Translations under genes and position numbers: made by a program | Shown here: positions 1-7,017 of the stretch, one piece after another | How positions within the stretch are numbered: position 1 is the stretch's first letter | Layout: every line of letters starts with the position of its first letter | Notes under the pieces: model-generated | What the model was told of the DNA's origin: nothing | What the model saw: the letters and a program-made list of their open reading frames with translations, nothing else | Database searches by the model: none | Source of the DNA: Dehalococcoidales bacterium | Lineage (GTDB): Bacteria > Chloroflexota > Dehalococcoidia > Dehalococcoidales > RBG-16-60-22 | Direction of reading: 5' to 3' | NCBI GenBank assembly: GCA_030628245.1 | Contig: DAOVRI010000006.1 | Coordinates: 1-18,947 of the forward strand | DNA: 18,947 nt

Positions 1-301
1 CGGTAAAGATAAGGTCGAGGCGATAGAACTGGCGGGTGAGGCGGGTAAGAAAGAAACGTTGAAAGTGGACGGCGTCCTGGTGCATATCGGCCTGGAGCCC
101 AATACGGACTATCTGGAGGGCATTGTTCCGCTGGACGACCACGGTCAAATTATCGTCAACGAGAGAATGGAGGCGGAAGTCCCTTACATCCTGGCGGCGG
201 GCGATATCAGGAGCGGCTCGCCCCGGCAGGTCGTCACGGCGGTCGGCGATGGCGCCATTGCGGCTATCACGGCGCAGAGGCTCTTACAGGAAGAGGAGTA
301 A
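1..301 (+). CDS. trxB: Thioredoxin reductase-like flavoprotein, C-terminal part (5' end outside window)
   Basis: The reading frame is open from base 2 to the TAA at 299-301, so the gene enters from the left edge and only about 99 C-terminal residues are visible. The segment VDGVLVHIGLEPNT followed by the second FAD-binding motif ILAAGDIRSGSPRQVVTAVGDG is typical of the low-molecular-weight thioredoxin reductase family. The redox CxxC and NAD(P)H-binding regions would lie upstream and cannot be seen. A reductase acting on thioredoxin or a related protein disulfide is therefore likely but not proven; ferredoxin- or flavin-linked relatives share this C-terminus. It is the only gene besides 587-1036 on the plus strand and is not part of the carbon-fixation operons. 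Confidence 0.85.
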   Translation, partial: GKDKVEAIELAGEAGKKETLKVDGVLVHIGLEPNTDYLEGIVPLDDHGQIIVNERMEAEVPYILAAGDIRSGSPRQVVTAVGDGAIAAITAQRLLQEEE

Positions 302-323
302 AAATACAAAGACCCTCTGGAAT

Positions 324-392
324 GTCATTTCGTACTTGATACGGAATCCAGGTGGGGTGGATTGACTGGATTCCCGCCTTCGCGGGAATGAC
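324..392. repeat. Palindromic intergenic repeat (GTCATT...AATGAC type)
   Basis: A 69-bp imperfect palindrome begins GTCATT and ends AATGAC. It has inner arms GGAATCCAG (343-351) and CTGGATTCC (366-374), plus a small hairpin CCCGC-CTTC-GCGGG (373-386). It starts 22 bp after the trxB-like stop codon, so the transcript would fold here and the hairpin may help end or stabilise that message. Its ends resemble those of the element at 3835-3910 (GTCATT/AATGAC), but the interior differs. It looks like a non-coding dispersed repeat; copy number elsewhere cannot be judged from one window. Confidence 0.6.
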
Positions 393-470
393 AATTTTCG
401 GACAGCCTGCTAGTGATAACAGGTTCATCGTTGAGCAAGGCATCTTGAATACTGAATGTCAGAAAATTGT
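391..470. repeat. 14-bp inverted repeat enclosing 52 bp
   Basis: Arms at 391-404 (ACAATTTTCGGACA) and 457-470 (TGTCAGAAAATTGT) are complementary at 13 of 14 positions and enclose 52 bp without a gene. The left arm overlaps the last two bases of the preceding palindromic repeat. It could be a long RNA hairpin or a remnant of a small inverted-repeat element. Nothing else is evident in the gap between the trxB-like stop and the promoter at 517. Confidence 0.4.
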
Positions 471-516
471 GCTCAGTCATTTTTGAAATTATTTATCATA
501 TAACACCTAAAACCCC

Positions 517-545
517 TTGACAACTAACATTACTAATGATACAAT
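517..545 (+). promoter_or_regulatory. Sigma-70-type promoter for the 587-1036 gene
   Basis: A perfect -35 box TTGACA (517-522) and a -10 box TACAAT (540-545, five of six consensus bases) are separated by exactly 17 bp. They lie about 40 bp upstream of the ATG at 587. The surrounding DNA is strongly AT-rich. Transcription would start near 552. Confidence 0.7.
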
Positions 546-567
546 AAGTACAATTTTGTATTATTAG
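533..567. promoter_or_regulatory. Candidate operator: 12-bp dyad over the -10 box
   Basis: Arms at 533-544 (CTAATGATACAA) and 556-567 (TTGTATTATTAG) match as an inverted repeat at 11 of 12 positions with an 11-bp centre. A nested palindrome TACAATTTTGTA sits at 549-560, and a further TACAA half-site falls just inside the coding region near 595. Because the dyad covers the -10 box and the start of transcription, binding there would repress. Autoregulation by the product of 587-1036 is an inference. Confidence 0.5.
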
Positions 568-586
568 ATATATAAGGAGGGGACTA

Positions 587-1036
587 ATGAAGATGTACAA
601 GATTGAGGTAGATGAAGAAGTATATCGGTTTCTAGAGAGTAAAGCTGTGCCATTTGTTGACAAAGACGAAAACTCGGTACTGAGGAGACTTCTGCTAAGA
701 CAGGGGACAACTATGGCTATTGGTGTGAAATCTGGTATGGCACTCCCCAGTTTTCCAAAAGGCATACCTGATGGTTTGAGCCAAATATTTGAGATGGTCT
801 ATCTGGTGAAACACGAGGAAGATCGGATAGAAGCAACAAAAAGAGTGGCACAGGCACATAATATCAAATATCCGACAGTAGTAGATAAGTATGCCAGGCA
901 GCTCGGAAAAAGGGTTTTTGAAGTGGATAGAATGCTACAGGAGCCTGAACTTAACGAGTTAAAGGCAATACTAAAAACTAAATTCAGTATACACAGTGAC
1001 ATAATAGACGAGTTCTTTAGTAAACTGGAGATATAG
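587..1036 (+). CDS. Putative DNA-binding protein with SeqA-like N-terminus (149 aa, unassigned)
   Basis: The ATG at 587 follows AAGGAGG (574-580) at a 6-nt spacing; a second in-frame ATG lies at 593. Residues 3-36 (YKIEVDEEVYRFLESKA then VLRRLLL) resemble the short strand-helix-helix N-terminal domain of SeqA and related ribbon-helix-helix-like dimerisation modules. That module is also found fused to restriction or toxin-antitoxin-type proteins. Residues about 80-120 (EATKRVAQAHNIKYPTVVDKYARQLG) look helical and could form a helix-turn-helix. No enzyme motif is visible. The gene is clearly more AT-rich than its neighbours, stands alone on the plus strand and is convergent with fdhA (stop codons 8 bp apart), which suggests later acquisition. 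A regulator or antitoxin-like role is possible; the function is unknown. Confidence 0.8.
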   Translation: MKMYKIEVDEEVYRFLESKAVPFVDKDENSVLRRLLLRQGTTMAIGVKSGMALPSFPKGIPDGLSQIFEMVYLVKHEEDRIEATKRVAQAHNIKYPTVVDKYARQLGKRVFEVDRMLQEPELNELKAILKTKFSIHSDIIDEFFSKLEI

Positions 1037-1044
1037 GTCTTCTT

Positions 1045-3807
1045 TTAGGCCGTCTTAGCGGCCACCCGCCCTATTTTTTGAACCCTCACCGCGGCTACCT
1101 TGAACTCCGGTATTTTCGACACGGGGTCGAGGGCGGGATTGGTCAGCTCGTTGGTCGGTGTTTCCGCGAAGTGGAAGGTCATAGCGATGGTTCCGGGCGG
1201 CGTGGACTCCGTCACTCCGGCTTTAGCGGTAACTTCGCCGCGCCGTGAAATCACCTGTATCTTATCGCCGTCATCAATACCCAGAGCTTCGGCATCCCCG
1301 GGGTTTATGGCCACCAGTTCTTCACTAAGGAAGGTATTGAGGCCCCTGACTTTCCGTGTCATCGTGCCGGTATGAAACTGGAACAGGCTGCGGTCGGTGG
1401 TTAAGACCAGCGGGTACTCATCGTCGGGGAGCTCGGCAGCGGGTCGGTACTCCAGCGGGACAAAATGCCCCTTGCCCCTTGAGAATAGCTCGGTGTGGAG
1501 TATAGCCGTACCCGGGTGTTCCTCGGTAGGGCAGGGCCACTGCAGGCCTTCCTTTTCCAGCCGACTGTAGTTGATGCCTCCGTAGCTCGGGGTGACACTG
1601 GCAATCTCTTCCATAATCTGGGAGGGGTGTTCAAAATCAAAGCCACTGGCCCCCATGCGACGCGCAATCTGGCAGGTTATCCACCAGTCGGGACGGCTGT
1701 CGCCTACCGGTTCTATAGCTTTTCTAACTCTCTGTACGCGGCGCTCGGTATTGGTGAAGGTGCCGTCCTTCTCGGCGAAGCTGGTAGCCGGCAGGACGAC
1801 ATCAGCCAGTTGGGCGGTCTCCGAGAGGAAGATATCCTGAACCACGAACAAATCCAGTCTCCGCAGCGCCTCGCGGACATGAGTGGAGTCGGGGTCGCTC
1901 AGGGAGGGATTCTCGCCCATGAGGTACATGGCCTTAATCTTGCCTTCATGGGCCAGGGGCATAATCTCGGTGAGCGTTTTACCCGGGGTCGGATTAAGGC
2001 GGGCACCCCAGGCAGACTCGAATTTCTCCTTGATGTCTTCATTATTAACGGGCTGATAACCGGGATAGACATTGGGCAGAGCCCCCACGTCGCAGGCCCC
2101 CTGCACATTATTCTGTCCCCGCAGTGGATTAACGCCGGAGCCGGGCTTGCCGACATTGCCGGTAAGCATGGCCAGGTTGGCGACGGCGATGACATTATCC
2201 GTGCCGTGGGTATGCTGGGTGATACCCATCGTGTAGAAGATGGCCGCCGGGCTATTGGTGGCGTAAAGGCGGGCGGCTTCGGCCACCTTTTCGCCGGGCA
2301 CGCCGGTGATGTTCTCGACGAGACTGAGGGGGTAATTCTTGAGCGAGTCCTTGAAGAAATCGTAGTTCTCGCACCTTTCCTCGATGAACGCGGTGTCCAT
2401 CAGGTCTTCGTCAACGATTACTTTCATCATTCCCATCAGCAGGACGACATCGGTGCCGGAACGGTGTTGCAGCCAGATATCGGCGTCGCGTACCAGAGGA
2501 ATTTCCAGGGGATTGGCGACGATAAGTCTGGTGCCCTCGCGCACGGCCTTGCGCATGTTCATGCCGATGATAGGGTGAGCCTCGGTGGTATTGGTGCCGA
2601 TGGCCAGGATACACCTGGCATCACTCATATCTTTGATGGAGTTGGTCGAGGCCCCGCTCCCGAAGGTTGTGACCAGACCGGCCACGGTGGGGGCATGTCA
2701 GAGGCGGGCACAGTGGTCCACGTTGTTGGTGCCCAGCACCGCCCGGGCCAGCTTCTGCATGACATAGTTGTCCTCGTTGGTGCTCTTGGCCGAGGAAATT
2801 ACCGCCACTTCGTCGCCGCGGTATTTCCCCAGTTTACCGGCGATGAAGTCCAGCGCTTCATCCCAGGAGGCTTTGACAAGACGTCCATTCTTTCTGATGA
2901 GCGGCGTGGTCAGCCGTTCACGGTGATTGACGAACTCGGCGATGCCGAAACGGCCTTTCACGCAGAGTCGACCCTGATTGGCCGGGCCCTGTTCGTCGCC
3001 GCGGACGCTGATTACCTTATCGTCCTTAACGCCCAGGTACATCGAGCAGCCGATGCCGCAGTAAGTGCAGACGGTCTTCACTTCCCGTTCTGGAAGTACG
3101 GTATCTTTAGGCGTTATGGCGCCCACCGGACAGCGCACCATGCACTCGCCGCAGGAACGGCAAATCGAGTCCATCAGGGGCATATCGCCGAAGGTGGCTA
3201 CCTTCATGCCGTAGCCGCGGTAGGCCATATCAATAGCGCCGACGCCGGTTATCTCCTGGCAGGCACGCACGCAGCGGGCGCAGAGAATGCACCGGTTGCG
3301 GTCGAGGTCAAAGAATGGATTGCTGGTGTCAATGGTGCGCGGCATGGTATCCCTGGGAATACGCAATTCGTGGACGCCGATATAGTCGGCGACCTGCTGC
3401 AACTCGCAGTTATCGTTGGCCGGGCAGACGACACAGCGGTCGGTAACGGCGACATGCCGCAGGCAGATATCGTAGGGACCGCAACGCTCCCGGCGGTGAC
3501 ACTCCAGGCAGTCGCAGGGGTGGGTGCTGAGTATCAGTTCCAGCGAGGTCTGCCGTACTTGCTGGATGGCGGACGACTCCGTGGTGACGACCATTCCGTC
3601 GGTGGCGGGCGTGGTGCAGGCGGTGGGCAGTCCGCGCATCTTTTCAATCTCCACGATGCAGAGTCGGCAGCCACCGTACGGCTCGAGGTCGGGGTAATGG
3701 CAGAGGGTGGGTACGTAAATATCCGCCGACTGCGCAGCTTCGAGTACGGTCATCCCCCTGGTAGCTTTGACCTCCTGCCCGTTGATGGTCAGCGTAATTT
3801 TATCCAT
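1045..3807 (-). CDS. fdhA: Formate dehydrogenase catalytic subunit, selenoprotein (UGA = Sec370), 920 aa
   Basis: This catalyses reversible CO2/formate conversion at a molybdenum or tungsten bis-pterin centre. The frame is continuous from ATG 3807 to TAA 1045 apart from one UGA at 2698-2700, in the context DHCARL-U-HAPTVAGL, exactly the selenocysteine position of formate dehydrogenases. Domains in order: NuoG-like [2Fe-2S] (Cys36, 47, 50, 64); a His-Cys [4Fe-4S] region (His96, Cys100, 103, 109) with extra cysteines (115, 125, 128, 134); two ferredoxin clusters (Cys173-183 and 216-226); the pterin-domain [4Fe-4S] site (Cys247, 250, 254, 282); then the molybdopterin oxidoreductase and C-terminal dinucleotide-binding domains, including VNPLRGQNNVQGACDVG. 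An upstream ATG at 3858 is in frame, but it would translate the repeat at 3835-3910, so 3807 is preferred. No good Shine-Dalgarno precedes it. Conventional gene callers would split it into two ORFs (1045-2685 and 2698 onward). NuoF- and NuoE-like genes upstream supply the pyridine-nucleotide module. Confidence 0.93.
2669..2685 (-). promoter_or_regulatory. SECIS hairpin inside fdhA
   Basis: Twelve nucleotides after the UGA, the transcript reads GUGGCC-GGUCU-GGUCAC, which folds into a 6-bp stem (one G-U pair) capped by GGUCU. Bacterial SECIS elements lie within the coding sequence just after the UGA and present a GU-containing apical loop to SelB. The Escherichia coli fdhF loop, as I recall it, is AGGUCU at nearly the same distance. 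This structure supports selenocysteine insertion. Confidence 0.8.
2698..2700 (-). other. fdhA: In-frame UGA selenocysteine codon of fdhA
   Basis: The minus-strand codon order is CGC CTC TGA CAT GCC CCC, giving R-L-U-H-A-P. Both flanks align with the formate dehydrogenase active-site loop, where the metal ligand is Sec or Cys. The frame is intact on both sides, which argues against a nonsense mutation. Read-through needs SelB, tRNA-Sec and SelD, none of which are in this window. Confidence 0.93.
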
Positions 3808-3834
3808 TTTAGATTCTTTAATATATTGTAATAT

Positions 3835-3910
3835 GTCATTGCGAGCGAAGCGAAGCAATCCCTATGACCGTAGCCGAGATTGCTTCGTCGCTAACGCTCC
3901 TCGCAATGAC
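3835..3910. repeat. 76-bp palindromic repeat between nuoF-like gene and fdhA
   Basis: The element has perfect 11-bp ends GTCATTGCGAG (3835-3845) and CTCGCAATGAC (3900-3910), with inner arms GAAGCAATC (3852-3860) and GATTGCTTC (3878-3886). The right arm carries about 7 extra bases. It fills most of the 147-bp gap between the nuoF-like stop and the fdhA start, and its end is 27 bp from the fdhA ATG. The first 27 bases recur exactly, inverted, at 7018-7044. It encodes nothing and resembles dispersed miniature palindromic elements. It may form a hairpin within the message and alter expression of fdhA relative to nuoEF. Confidence 0.75.
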
Positions 3911-3954
3911 AGTACCTTTATTGAACAACTCCCGTATTTTACTTACAATTGTTT

Positions 3955-5841
3955 TTATGCTGCGGCGGCTTTCGGCTTTTCTTTTACGGGTATTGGCTCG
4001 CTGGGGACATCAACCTCTTCCGCGGAGACCTTGATGATGGCGCTGAATCTTTCCGGACAGACTTCGAGGCATGTACCGCACCTGACGCATTTTTCCTGGT
4101 CGATGACGTGCACCATTCTCTTTCCCCCGGCTATACATTCCGTCGGGCACTCGCGCGCGCAGATGCCGCAGCCCTGGCACTTGTCCGGAAGAATGTAAAA
4201 TGAAATCAACTTCGTACAGGATAAAGCGGGACACCGCTTCTCGTTGATGTGGGCTTCATATTCGTCGCGGAAATAGCGGAGAGTGGTCAGGACGGGGTTG
4301 GGGGCCGTCTGCCCCAGTCCGCAGAGAGACCCGGCTTTAATCTGCTCGCCCAGCTGCTGGAGCAGGGGAATGTCTTCCGGTCTGCCCTCACCCTGGCAGA
4401 TTCTTTCCAGGATATCGAGCATCTGCTTCGTGCCTATGCGGCACGGGACGCACTTGCCGCACGACTCCGCCTGCGTGAAGGAGAGGAAATAGCGGGCGAC
4501 ATCAACCATGCAGGTCTCTTCGTCCATGACGACCATACCGCCCGACCCCATCATGGAGCCGGCAGCCGCCAGCGACTCGTAGTCGACCGACTGGTCCAGA
4601 AAGCTTTCCGGCAGGCAGCCGCCGGAGGGCCCGCCGGTCTGGACCGCCTTGAATTTCTTATTGCCGGGGATACCGCCACCGATTTCATAGATGATTTTGC
4701 GGAGGGGGATACCCATGGGGACTTCGATGAGGCCGCTGTTGGCGATCTTGCCGGTCAGGGCAAAGACGCATGTCCCTTTACTTTTCTCGGTGCCGGTGCT
4801 GGCGTACCATTCGGTGCCCTTGTCAATTATTACCGGCACGGTGGCCAGTGATTTCACGTTATTGATAGTGGTCGGTTTGCCCCATAACCCCGAGTTGGCC
4901 GGGAAGGGGGGACGGGGGCGGGGCATGCCGCGCTTGCCCTCGATGGAGGCCAGCAGCGCCGTCTCCTCCCCGCAGACAAAGGCACCGGCGCCTTCCTTGA
5001 CGTGAATGTGCAAACTGAAGTCGGAGCCCTGTATCTTATCGCCGAGAAATCCTTTTTCCTCGGCCTGCTGGATGGCCAGTCGGACACGTTTCACGGCCAG
5101 CGGGTATTCCGCCCGGATGTAGATATAGCCTTCTGAGGCACCGATGGCATAGGCGGCGATGGTCATGCCTTCAATGACGGTGTGGGGGTCGCCTTCCATG
5201 GTGCTGCGGTCCATAAACGCACCGGGGTCGCCTTCATCGGCGTTGCATATCATATATTTCTGGTCGCCGACGGCATTATGGCAGAACTCCCACTTGGTAC
5301 CGGTGGGGAAACCGGCGCCGCCGCGTCCCCGCAGGCCGGAGCGCTTGACTTCGTCGATGACCTGCTCCGGGGTTATTTCTTTTAATACTTTTTTCAGGGA
5401 CTCATAGCCGCCGACGGCCATATAGTCCTCGATTCTTTCGGGGTTAAGTCGCCCGCAGTTGCGCAGGACGATGCGCTGCTGCATGCTGTAAAATTTTATG
5501 TCTTTGTGGTACGGTATGGCCTCGCCGCTAACGGGGTCTTTATAGAAGAGCCGCTCGACTGGTTTACCGTCCCGGAGGTGAGACTCGACGATTTCCGGGA
5601 CATCGGCGACGGTGACGTGAGCATAAAAGATGCCTTCCGGCTCGACGATGGCCACGGGCCCCTGCTCGCAGAAGCCATGACAGCCGGTGAAGTCTATATT
5701 AACTCCCTGTAAACCCTGCTCCTTTACCGCTTTTTTCAGGGCTTCGGTAATTTCAAAGGACTTACCGGAGATGCAGCCCGTTCCCTGGCAAACATATATC
5801 GTGCGCTCCTTATTACCGTTACTCGGCTTTGCTCGTGTCAC
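3955..5841 (-). CDS. nuoF: NuoF/HndC-like NAD(P)H-binding flavoprotein subunit of the formate dehydrogenase (628 aa)
   Basis: This is the electron-input/output subunit that binds FMN and NAD(P)H. Domains: an N-terminal thioredoxin-like [2Fe-2S] domain (Cys18, 23, 54, 58); the NuoF FMN/NAD domain with GLRGRGGAGFPTG (169-181) and GEETALLASIEGKRG; an SLBB-type region; a [4Fe-4S] site in ESCGKCVPCRIGT plus SLCGLGQTA; and a C-terminal pair of [4Fe-4S] ferredoxin motifs (Cys555-565, Cys585-595), ending in a Pro/Lys/Ala-rich tail. This long form matches HydB/HndC/HylB-type subunits of NAD-linked and electron-bifurcating hydrogenases and formate dehydrogenases rather than the shorter complex I NuoF. 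The start is GTG at 5841, supported by GGAGG six bases upstream; it overlaps the nuoE-like gene by 23 bp, implying translational coupling. The formate dehydrogenase partner is inferred from adjacency to fdhA. Confidence 0.92.
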   Translation of the reverse strand: MTRAKPSNGNKERTIYVCQGTGCISGKSFEITEALKKAVKEQGLQGVNIDFTGCHGFCEQGPVAIVEPEGIFYAHVTVADVPEIVESHLRDGKPVERLFYKDPVSGEAIPYHKDIKFYSMQQRIVLRNCGRLNPERIEDYMAVGGYESLKKVLKEITPEQVIDEVKRSGLRGRGGAGFPTGTKWEFCHNAVGDQKYMICNADEGDPGAFMDRSTMEGDPHTVIEGMTIAAYAIGASEGYIYIRAEYPLAVKRVRLAIQQAEEKGFLGDKIQGSDFSLHIHVKEGAGAFVCGEETALLASIEGKRGMPRPRPPFPANSGLWGKPTTINNVKSLATVPVIIDKGTEWYASTGTEKSKGTCVFALTGKIANSGLIEVPMGIPLRKIIYEIGGGIPGNKKFKAVQTGGPSGGCLPESFLDQSVDYESLAAAGSMMGSGGMVVMDEETCMVDVARYFLSFTQAESCGKCVPCRIGTKQMLDILERICQGEGRPEDIPLLQQLGEQIKAGSLCGLGQTAPNPVLTTLRYFRDEYEAHINEKRCPALSCTKLISFYILPDKCQGCGICARECPTECIAGGKRMVHVIDQEKCVRCGTCLEVCPERFSAIIKVSAEEVDVPSEPIPVKEKPKAAAA

Positions 5842-6316
5842 CTAAAACCTCCGCAACTTTCTTCGTTGTCATCTTGCCATAGGTCTCGTTGTCTATCGTC
5901 ATCGTCGGAGCCAGGGCGCAGGCACCGATACAGGCTACGGTCTCTAGGGTATATTCCAGGTCGTCGCTGGTCTGGCCGGCCTTAATGCCGAGCTGTTTCT
6001 CTACTTCGGCCAGGACCTTGGAGGCGCCGCGCACGTGACAGGCCGTGCCGCGGCAGACCCGGATTAGCTTTTTACCCAGAGGCGTCAGTTTAAACTGGGC
6101 ATAGAAGGTGCTGACTCCATAGATGGTGCTTTCCGGCATGCGTAAAAACCTGGCGATTTCCCGCATGGCAGCCGCGGGAACATAGCGGAAGTTCTCCTGA
6201 GTTTCCTGCAGGATGGGAATAAGCTCCTGCTTATCGCCCTGGTAATGCGAGAAAATCTCCTTCAATTTATCCTGAACGTCCGCTTTGGTCAAATTATCTT
6301 TTGCCAGGGGTATCAC
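5819..6316 (-). CDS. nuoE: NuoE-like [2Fe-2S] thioredoxin-fold subunit (about 165 aa)
   Basis: This small subunit passes electrons to or from the NuoF-like flavoprotein. The four [2Fe-2S] cysteines are visible in VCRGTACHVRGA and VACIGACALAP, preceded by the family-typical STFYAQFKLTPLGK. The length is normal for NuoE/HndA/HydC. The start is uncertain: GTG 6316 lies inside a perfect anti-16S match GGAGGTGAT (6320-6312), too close to serve it. A CTG at 6307 sits 8 nt from GGAGG and could be the real start, giving about 162 residues. The gene overlaps the end of the DUF3786 gene upstream and the start of the nuoF-like gene downstream, so the three are probably one translationally coupled unit. 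Confidence 0.92.
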   Translation of the reverse strand: MIPLAKDNLTKADVQDKLKEIFSHYQGDKQELIPILQETQENFRYVPAAAMREIARFLRMPESTIYGVSTFYAQFKLTPLGKKLIRVCRGTACHVRGASKVLAEVEKQLGIKAGQTSDDLEYTLETVACIGACALAPTMTIDNETYGKMTTKKVAEVLGDTSKAE

Positions 6317-6971
6317 CTCCAGTCTTCAGAAGCCTGACCAGTCTCCAGGCAATGTTTTCGCAGAGCGTGTGTATGTCGTCATTGGTAAGATAGTCGGCAA
6401 TAGTGCTGTCGAATAAAATACTTCCTTCGGTAGAAAATTCTGCATCACCCCGCCACAGGACAAGAGTTACCGGTACGCGGGGAAAGGCATCGATGGTCAC
6501 GGCCACGTCACCGTAACTGGCCTTATGCCCGCCCAGAATTTCGGCAGTTTTCAGCAGTTGCTCGGGTTTATCCCCGAAGAACGTGACCAGAGGTTGAATG
6601 GTTCTCTTGGAAAACGTGGGAAAGTAGTTAATACCGTCATGCAGTTCCTTGTAGGTTATCGTCTTGCCGGACGAAGGAGTGCCCCGGGCGCGCGTGAAAT
6701 AGTCCAGGAGCAGGATTTTGTCCCGAATAGGGATGGCTTCCTCGCTATCGGCGAGTGTTACCTCGCCGTCGGGGAAGCCGATTTTATAAGACCTGTTTAA
6801 ATGGTCGAGGATTACGGCTTTTTTGGAGGATATATATTTTGCGCCGCTTTTCCGACACTGCTCTTCGATGTCGGTAATACCGGCCAGTTGCTCGCAGGCA
6901 AGCTTGCAGGCAAGCTCATGAGCATATTCGCGTACGTTCTGCTCCGGTAGTGTCAGGCGTTCTCTTGTCAT
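6294..6971 (-). CDS. DUF3786 domain protein (225 aa)
   Basis: The C-terminal half, with FPRVPVTLVLWRGDAEF and EGSILFDSTIADYLTNDDI, has the pattern of DUF3786, a family of unknown biochemical role met in anaerobes, often near corrinoid, Fe-S or CODH genes. A central stretch (ILLLDYFTRARG, KELHDGINYFPTFSKR) fits the same family. There is no signal peptide or membrane segment; the N-terminus has cysteines at about 22, 26 and 39 that could bind a cofactor, but this is not established. Its end overlaps the nuoE-like gene, which ties it to the formate dehydrogenase module. The ATG at 6971 lacks a clear Shine-Dalgarno. A promoter-like pair lies just upstream. An accessory or assembly role is inference only. 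Confidence 0.8.
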   Translation of the reverse strand: MTRERLTLPEQNVREYAHELACKLACEQLAGITDIEEQCRKSGAKYISSKKAVILDHLNRSYKIGFPDGEVTLADSEEAIPIRDKILLLDYFTRARGTPSSGKTITYKELHDGINYFPTFSKRTIQPLVTFFGDKPEQLLKTAEILGGHKASYGDVAVTIDAFPRVPVTLVLWRGDAEFSTEGSILFDSTIADYLTNDDIHTLCENIAWRLVRLLKTGGDTPGKR

Positions 6972-6987
6972 ATCAATTTACTTTATT

Positions 6988-7016
6988 ATTTTAACGACCT
7001 GTCAGTTCGGGGGCAA
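6988..7016 (-). promoter_or_regulatory. Candidate promoter for the DUF3786-nuoE-nuoF unit
   Basis: On the minus strand, TTGCCC (7016-7011) and TAAAAT (6993-6988) are spaced by 17 bp, matching the consensus at four of six and five of six positions. They lie 17 bp upstream of the ATG at 6971, so any leader would be very short, consistent with the lack of a Shine-Dalgarno. It would separate the formate dehydrogenase unit from acs transcription. Confidence 0.4.
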
Positions 7017-7017
7017 C

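Noticed and set aside
1048..1063. GGCCG/CGGCC hairpin at the end of fdhA as a terminator
   Set aside because: The stem is only 5 bp, it overlaps the last codons, and no U-run follows directly on either strand.
2686..2697. Treating fdhA as a pseudogene or two genes split by a stop
   Set aside because: The stop is a UGA at the exact Sec position, the frame is maintained on both sides, and a SECIS hairpin follows.
1495..3831. A 778-codon open frame on the plus strand opposite fdhA
   Set aside because: It is antisense to a gene with clear formate dehydrogenase motifs, has no recognisable domain and no good ribosome-binding site; GC-rich codon use on the minus strand explains the lack of stops.
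3808..3858. An upstream in-frame ATG extending FdhA by 17 residues
   Set aside because: The extension translates the palindromic repeat (LRFARND) and is not part of the [2Fe-2S] domain, which starts at MDKITLTING.
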